A stretch of DNA of 64,000 nt, taken from Acanthornis magna. Lineage: Eukaryota > Chordata > Aves > Passeriformes > Acanthizidae. The stretch is taken from the NCBI GenBank assembly GCA_036785705.1, contig JAWUZG010000029.1:17774501-17838500 (forward strand), in the 5' to 3' direction. Numbering within the stretch: position 1 is the stretch's first letter; the number at the start of each line of letters is the position of its first letter. This document shows, one piece after another, positions 56,701 through 64,000 of this stretch. Both the position numbers and the translations under genes were made by a program. The notes beneath the pieces were generated by a model. The model was not told the DNA's origin. It did no database searches and saw nothing but the letters and a program-made list of their open reading frames with translations.

Positions 56701-58818
56701 ATGTAGAGCCTTATCTTTCAAGCATTCCTGCTGCCGTGCAGTCAGAGAACCATGCAGAGGAGCAGATCTGGCTGAAAAATATCCAGGTGAGGGGAAAAAT
56801 TAAAGAGAGATCTCAATGTATGATGCAGGAATCATTGCCAGCACAAGAATGTGTGCAGAAAATATGGTAGGAGAGAGGATGAAACTGCCTTTTTTTGATG
56901 GTGGCAGTCAGCATTGAGGCAGTTTAAAGTTGTTATGGCAGTGACCCACTAAGATATGCCAGAGGGGTTTTTTACATTGCCCCTATAGGTAAAAGGATGC
57001 TTAAGTGTTTTCCTTTTTATTAATAAAAGTATACTTGCCATTAAAAAACACATCAATAATTTATCTGGAAATATTTCACAGGGAGAATGCCTTTCTACAT
57101 ATAGACCTAATGATATCTCTACATCCATATGTATCACTTACTGTGTGCAATAATCATCAAGTAGTCTTGCCAAAGTATTAGAAAGTATTTTGCAAAGATT
57201 AATTAATTACTTTCTGTGAGTATTCAAGTCTCAGTTCTACACATAGACCAGCTGAGCTTGCAGAGAAGATGTTTAAGAGGCTCACTCCAAGACAACTGAG
57301 TCAGAGAAAATTCTTCACTAAATTCCCTGGGCTTGCCTGAGGCCAAGTAAGTCAATAGAAGAGCAAAAGACTGACTGAACTGTCTAGATTTCCTATTTCT
57401 ATTTTCTTATCCCTGGGCACCTTCCTTCTGTGTGTGCCATTAGTAGAATGATGGTGTTACTGTGGCTATTACTTCTGGTGAAGGTCATCTTAGCTTCTTA
57501 ATAAAGCCTTTCTTTTTTTCCCCCCATTTTCAAAAGGCACATAGCAATAACAACTTTTCCTTGGGATGAAATTCAGTCTGAGAAGAGTTACAACAACCTT
57601 AAATTATCATACCCATTTCTTCCTAAGTTAAAGGATGCCAAAAAAGCACTTCTGTGGTTTCACATTATGTGCTTAGCCCTTCTCTCAAATAACATAAAGT
57701 GGCTTTGATAATGTAATTGATAACATAAACTCAGCTTTTCTAGTATTGAAATAGTATAGCCTGCAAGTGAATCAAGAAGGAACATTTCCTGCTGGGAAGA
57801 CACCCGACACGCAAAGCGAAGGTGCTCATGGACCACAGTGTAGGGGTCACCAGGCAACATTAAACAACCACTGCAACACATTGCAAGAGTTCCTGTTAAA
57901 ACTTTCAGTCCTGATTGGAGCACTTACTGTGTTGGGAAGGGTGTTTGAGAGCAGTTCTCAGCCCATCACTTTACAGAAGTTACTGGCTTCCACGCTTGCA
58001 TTTGAAGATGGTAAGCACAGGTGTTAGGATTGCAATACGTGGCCAAGGGACAGGGCTGTCATAACAGTGTGTAGGGTCACCACAATGCAAAGATCATTGT
58101 GTGTAGCACTTATATACCTTACTGTACCATATGGTGCAATTGCATGGGAACTGTCCTCAGCACCCATGCAAGTATCTCTGCATTTTGGGAAACATTTTTT
58201 ACAGGCAGTTCTGACATAGCTGCTATCTTACCTCTTTTATGGGATCCCCGCTCTTAGCCTAGGAAAGAGAATTTGTTTAAAAATAGATAACTAACTTAAA
58301 AGCAAATAGCAGAACAATGCAAATGGGAGGTTTTGCTCACTCGTGCCCACCAAGCTATTGCTTTGCAACAGTGAGACAAGGAACTGGAAGACCAGGCTGT
58401 TCAGCTTTTTTCTGACTCTTCCAGTGACAATTTCAGTGACCTTCAGGGACCCAATGTTATTTCAAAACCTCTGTGCATGAAGCTTGGTCGAACAGGAGCC
58501 AAGTCAGGCCTTTCTGACATGAAAGAAACAGTTCCTGTGTGTTTCAGTGGGTGGTGCAGCTGCAAACTACCTACCTGGATAGGTAGTCAGATTTTTTCCT
58601 TTCTGCAGTGCAAGCTGAAGGCAGAAAGCAGGACACTCAGTTTCATGCCCACCTGCAGATGCAGGCACTTAACTTCCATTAGCCCAATTCAAGAAAAAAA
58701 TCATGGAGATTTTATATATACTTTTTCATTAAAAAAAAAGAAAAAGTTATTTAAAGTATGGGCAGGAGATGTGGAATTTAATAATGAGAATCCAGGATGC
58801 CACTTGCTTGTATGTTTG
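53706..58818. other. No gene seen
   Basis: AT-rich to mixed DNA with short frames only. An A run near 58730 is the only simple repeat noted. Confidence 0.4.
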
Positions 58819-58822
58819 ATCT

Positions 58823-59253
58823 TGAAAGGAATGAGAAGGAATGAGGGATGTCTTTACAAACAAACTGTGAGTCTGCTGGTAAGATAAGACCAATACTGAG
58901 AGATAGAAGAGAAAATGGGAAGGATTTCCATAAGAATTCCACTGTTTGACTTGCCCAAGACTGTGTTAGTAAACTACAAGAACAGAGACAAAAGAAAAAG
59001 AAGAAAGGTGGGATGTATATTAGAAGGGGGTCTGCATTAAGTGTTCTGGGAAGTACCTCAGCCAATGGGGAAAGGGAGAGGGAACCTGTGGCCGGGAAAT
59101 TAGGATGAAAAGAGGCTGTGTCCTCTATCAGTTTGAGAGACCCCATGGTAAATGCCCATGACCTCCCCCTTTATTCATGAATAAAGGTACAGGACTCCTC
59201 TGTCTCCTTTTTGGACATAAACCTCTGGTGTTTGTGGATTAATTTTCCTGACA
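58823..59253 (+). mobile_element. Solo LTR, class I-like, with 4-bp duplication
   Basis: Begins TGAAAGGAATGAGAAGG and ends TTTTCCTGACA; ATCT flanks both sides (58819-58822 and 59254-59257). A GCCAATGG CAAT box (near 59059) and AATAAA (59180-59185) are in LTR order. A 4-bp duplication suits gammaretrovirus-like elements. The TG start is less certain than the CA end because it rests on a 4-bp match. Confidence 0.8.
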
Positions 59254-59257
59254 ATCT

Positions 59258-62200
59258 CATGGGAACTGGTATTGTCTCATGTCTTCAGAGCCCTTGCTTT
59301 TGATTTGTTCTGGCAGAACATTCAGAGTACATGAAAGGCCCTAATGTGGGGGTTTGACTTACTGTGAATAAGGGGGCAGAATGTGACATCTGGTAATTGA
59401 TAACTTAATTTGCACTATACCATTTTTCAATGCTATGACAGTTTTCAAAATGCGTATACCTTATATTCATAGCTACCCTCCATTTCAAGCTTTAATGTAA
59501 CTAGAATGACTCTCACATCTGCTTTTTTGTGAAACAGTTGAGAGTTCTTGAGATGGAAATATTAGGAAATTTGGGTTTTTTAAGCAGTTACAGGAAGTAA
59601 TTGGTGCCAAAGACAAGCTTCTGGGTTTCTTACTGTCATTTGGCATATTCAGTGCGAAGTGATCACCTCTCATTTGGACCAGGTATGCAAGTAAGCTTAA
59701 TATGGAGAGAAATGAAATAAGGACACAGCTTTGTGACTATAGAGAGAAAAGAAAAACAATGTTGGCTTTGTCCTCTTACCTCTCAGCAAAGCCTGTGGGT
59801 ACAGGTGCAATAATGAATGAGAGAGATGAAACTTGGACTAATAAAGTGAGGTAGTGGGGGGAAACAGAACAAAGCATGTGACAGACCCAGGACAAAATAA
59901 GCTCATAGTCTGGGAGAAGAAAACAAATGTATTTGGCATGAAGGATGCTGTGAGAAATAGAGGGAGTGGAGCAGGGAGGGTGAAGGAGGAATCAGACCCT
60001 GGCTGCCCAGTGTTGTATCCACCCAGTTCTCTTTTCCTCCATTTCATTGATCCACCTGAATAAAAAGAAGGGAAAATTAAGCTTTCCAGCCCCTTTCACA
60101 CAGAGACTTCCTTTTTTTTTTATATTTTTTTTTTTATGTGCAGCTCTGGGTAGAATAGGTGTTGAACAGTCTGTTAACAACTGAGATTTGTGCACCTAAT
60201 TACTTCTGCATTGCACTAAGTGTTCGCCCACAGTGTGGGTGCCATCTCCCCCCCCCCATCTGCTTTCTAATTAAAACTCACGATCTTTGTGAGCATGTGC
60301 TTTTGTGAGACCTTCTCCCTGTCCCCCCTCAACATTCTACTCTCCAAATTCTGCTTCTTTCATCTAAAACAAGAGCTCAGGAAGCAGTGACACCAAGCAC
60401 ATTAAGTAGCAGGCACATGTGCTCCCTGGGGAGCACAGATGGGGGCTTCAGCTGCAGCAGGTGCCAAGAAGATAGATCCCAACTCATCCAGAGAATTATT
60501 GTGCATCATCTGTATGGGCCTATTGTTTAGATGCATCCAGCTTGGTCACATGCTACGCGGGGCAGCAGTGATGCCGAGGGGGGCTAATTCAATCACTGTT
60601 TTTAATTTAGGAAATGAAAAGGATGTTCTCCCATCACTCCCTTCCCAAAATGCAGCACATACAGATTTCATGACAGACTTCACAGTCAGGCTGTGTTTGC
60701 AGGAGTGGGGGGAGAAGCAGGGGACAAGCTGATTACTGTGCTTACAAATATATTTTCTGCCCTCTTTCTAAGGCAGCTCTGTTCATTTTGTTGTGGCTAA
60801 AGAAAAGGGTCAGGCACTAAGGTTAAAACTACTGCTCCACAAGCTGTAATCCAAACTGCATTTTTGGATGTGTTAATGAAATCTTGTGTTGCATACGGTG
60901 CTGGCTAGTCATCATGTGCTAAGCACAGCAAACAGTAGAGATGGGATTTTTCAGCTGTAACTGACAGAGTTCCTTTGACAAAGTGTGAAAATAGTCTGTA
61001 CTGGGAGTCCTGTAGTGCTCAGGGCATCTAGGGATGTCAGAGTTATGCTTCTGGCCCTAAGCAAACTGGCCTGGTTTAAACCAGAGACTTTCTGATCAGC
61101 TTTTTTACTGTGATGCAGTGTGGTCATGGCAAATTTATATGTGAAATAAGAACAGAAGAATCAACCCATCCATCTGCATCTTAGGAGGTGCACATGAACT
61201 CTGCGCTTTTGAAGAGCCTCACAATGGCAGAGGTTTTCATCTATTCAATGGCCAAATGCTGAGGGGACAATACAAAACAAGCTTTCTAATGAGGCTTCAC
61301 TTTCCAGACTCTTACTGGTGCAGACTGGAAAAGAAAGCCAGATAGGTTATATTGCCTCATTGTGGCCTTTCTTGTGTGAGATGAGGGAAAGAAGGTTAAA
61401 ATGTTTCAGGCTTAGACTTTATTATATGCTTCATATTCTTTACAGTTTATTACATACTTTATATTCTTTGTTTATATTTTGTAATAAATACTTGATTAGA
61501 TACTTTAAGTAGTTACATTTATTAGGAGCTGCAGGAGAAAATATTGTCAATAAAGGACTCTTTATTTTTTCCATAAAGTACATTAATCTGAATCTGCTGT
61601 TCGTGAATGTCTGTCTCCACTTTTCATTCAGGAACCCTAATATCAAAGTGATAATTAAAGAAAATGTAACGCAAATCTTACTGCATGAGATATGAACACT
61701 AGAAGACTGGAGACTCCAGTAAATCAGTGCTTCTGAAAAAATGTCTTTAACTCAGCATCTCCATACTCTGATATGAAACTGGGATGTAGTTAGCTTACAT
61801 GGCCGGGCTGTGCCAGCGAAGAGAGAAGTGTAAACTGCCTCTGTATTAGGCTATTCCATATAATTTTTAGAATAGTGTTTTAGAGAGTTTTCTTGATCTT
61901 GCAACTCTTCTATAACCCTGGGCTGCTATTCTTTTATGAGTTTGTGGCATGAAAGTAATAGCACTTGAGCCTTCCATTTCCCACTAGCACTGCTCTAATT
62001 ATAGATGTTAGAGCATTTGGGGAAGAAAGGATAGAGGAAGGAAAGAGGAAAGAATTGCGTGACTTAGCTAAATTTATGCCACGAGCACTTGTGGCCCTGT
62101 AGTTTTTTGCTCAGCACTGGAGGAGGGAGGTGTGTTAGCCTGGTGTGGGGAGGAGCTTCTCTGCTGCCCATCCCATCCCTTCCTCCACCAGGACACAGCT

Positions 62201-64000
62201 CTCCTCGATTGGATGACCAGAGCAGTGTGAGTGAAAAGAAGCTGCCCTAATATTACGTTCACTTTTGGAGTGGCACTACCACCAGGTTCCATGGTCCTGG
62301 CCTGTGCCCAGCACAGCCAAAGGAATCACACAGTTCCCCTCCTTTTTGCTGTTCCCTTTCTGATACAAAAGTAACGCTCTTTCCCATGAACCACTTTGGG
62401 ATGGAGATGGGATTTGGACATTTCCTTGGACAACAGAAGTGGGCCATCTAGACAAGCCAGCATAAAATTTGCACACACATGACTGCCAGCAGGGACATTT
62501 TTCTTCTGTTGGATGAGGTGTGGCTGCAGGGCTGCTCATGCTCCTGGTGATGTTCCCTTTATTTTCAGGCATTAAGGTCATGAAAGACAGCATTGTTTAC
62601 TGAGCTCACTGTTTGGGTACATCTTTCTCCACCGTAGGATTCATGGTTTGTTTGCAGAAAGTGTGCCTGCAACCTGCCAGCTGCAAGAAGGATTTCTGTT
62701 CCTAGCAGGATGAAATTTTGGTGCCACCAATTTTTTTAAGTAAAGTGATCTAGGCTTATATTTCCAACACTGCTGCTACCTTTTAAATCACCTTCTGCAG
62801 CTGACTTCATCACAACACAGCGTGACTTATGCATTTCCAGTTGCAGTATTAAAATATTCTCCCATTTAACACAGTATATCCACAAATAGTTAATTTTGGA
62901 AGCTATCTCCACAAATAGTCAAATGAAAGTTTCAAAATCTTACTCTAATCTAGAAGTATAATTCCCAGTGTGTGTTTGCACTGCTCATCTCTTCAAATTT
63001 CCCTCCACAGCTGAAGCCTCACTGTCATTAACATGCTGTATTATCATGTTACCTGATCATGGCTGGAGTAGGTATAAATCAATATTGATGAATCTGTACC
63101 CCATGGAATACTCTGAAAAGATTTGGCTGATGGTAATTCCCTGATTTTTAAGTCTACTCTCTCAGTCTGTTGAAGTTTACCACAGAGTCTCGTGTGTCCC
63201 ACCAGAAAAATTTTAAGAGACATTCCAGTGTCCTTAATAACTTGTAGGATGCTATAAAACCTGGGTGCTGTTTTACACTGATGAGTCCCAGAGTTGATAA
63301 AATTGTAGGTCTGCGTTGTGAGTAGACAGGGAGTGGGTCAGAGATTTGTACCAGAAAGTTGTACGTGGGTAAGATCTTCTAAAGAAGAATTACAGGCATG
63401 GAAAACTGATTTACTCCCTTCAATGCTGTGCCACAACTCATGCACTAATTACAAAGGAAGAGGAACTAATTTTTATGTGAAATATTTCAGGAACTGGATG
63501 GTCTTTGCAGAGGAGGTGTTTCTTTTCCTAAATCACTACATAGTGCAAACATATTTGAGTAAGGCTCCATGAAAATCAAGGTCAGCCAAAAAAGATTAAA
63601 AATGTAAAAAAATCATTGGTGATTTAAGATAGTTGGCTGATGTGCTTCCTGGGCTAATGCCAATTGCAGAGTTATGGAGATTTTGAGGAAGGATCTGAAA
63701 ATTATAAAAAAGGAGTATCATTCTTTGATTTTTTTTCTAAAGTAGAGAAAACTTTCCTCTTAATGATTAGCTTCTGCTTTCAGTCTCCTATGGAGCAAAG
63801 GAAAAGGAGGGTGCAACAAGTATAACTGGATATACATATATCTTTATTTTGAGCAGATCATGCAAGTGTGTAAACTGTGTGCATTTGTCTTGGGAGTCGT
63901 AAGTTTTTTCTCATGGATGGAATGGAACAATGTGCAGTAAGGAGGAAGGTAATCCATGGGATTAAATCCCCATACTTTTGCAGGAACAAGCCATACTCTG
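59258..64000. other. No gene seen
   Basis: AT-rich DNA with T runs near 60110-60135 and a C run near 60250. Open frames are short and unsupported by any motif. Confidence 0.4.

Overview
The window looks like a repeat-rich, gene-poor stretch of a bird genome. The grounds are CR1-type LINE 3' ends (near 35.4-36.1, 44.35-44.5, 50.6-50.8 and 53.6-53.7 kb) and many LTR retroelements with avian-style LTRs. I found no intact host gene, tRNA, rRNA or CRISPR array. The load of LTR elements, tandem arrays and near-identical inverted repeats would suit a low-recombination region such as a W chromosome or pericentromere, but that is inference from content only.

Region 1 (1-13.0 kb). A solo LTR on the minus strand (1234-1877) is followed by a decayed class I (gammaretrovirus-like) provirus on the minus strand, 2175-13006. 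Reading on the minus strand, the order is a 5' LTR remnant, a proline-tRNA-type primer binding site, a long leader, gag (N-terminal Met-Gly, major homology region, one zinc knuckle), an in-frame UAG, protease, reverse transcriptase, RNase H, integrase, env, a polypurine tract and a complete 3' LTR. Stops, frameshifts and active-site substitutions break every gene. Two further LTRs are nested inside it: a 1390-bp solo LTR between protease and reverse transcriptase with a perfect 5-bp target duplication, and a 220-bp LTR in the env surface-unit region.

Region 2 (13.0-20.9 kb). This is an amplified composite of GC-rich units with AATAAA signals, 22-bp GC-box minisatellites, T/G- or A/C-rich blocks and pyrimidine/purine minisatellites. 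It is arranged around a large inverted repeat (arms about 13.61-14.70 and 17.78-18.88 kb, nearly identical in their core). The same blocks abut the left end of the provirus.

Region 3 (20.9-36.2 kb). Mostly unassigned DNA with two solo LTRs (24856-25517 and about 27190-27524). It then holds a tandem array of 13 recognisable monomers of about 386 bp (about 29.5-35.3 kb), interrupted by a 634-bp solo LTR. An isolated inverted fragment of the same monomer lies 5 kb upstream, and a CR1 fragment follows the array.

Region 4 (36.2-64 kb). Mostly unassigned AT-rich DNA. It contains a solo LTR with perfect target duplication (40578-41456), a fold-back pair of CR1 ends (44348-44505), a solo LTR (46661-47143), an internally deleted ERVL-like element inserted into a CR1 (50821-53593), and a solo LTR (58823-59253).

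The target duplications allow relative dating: the nested LTRs post-date the class I provirus, the ERVL-like element post-dates the CR1 it split, and the LTR in the tandem array post-dates array formation. No undescribed cellular gene system could be supported. The most unusual structures are the 386-bp array, the GC-box/octamer-like minisatellite inverted repeat, and the provirus with mismatched LTRs.
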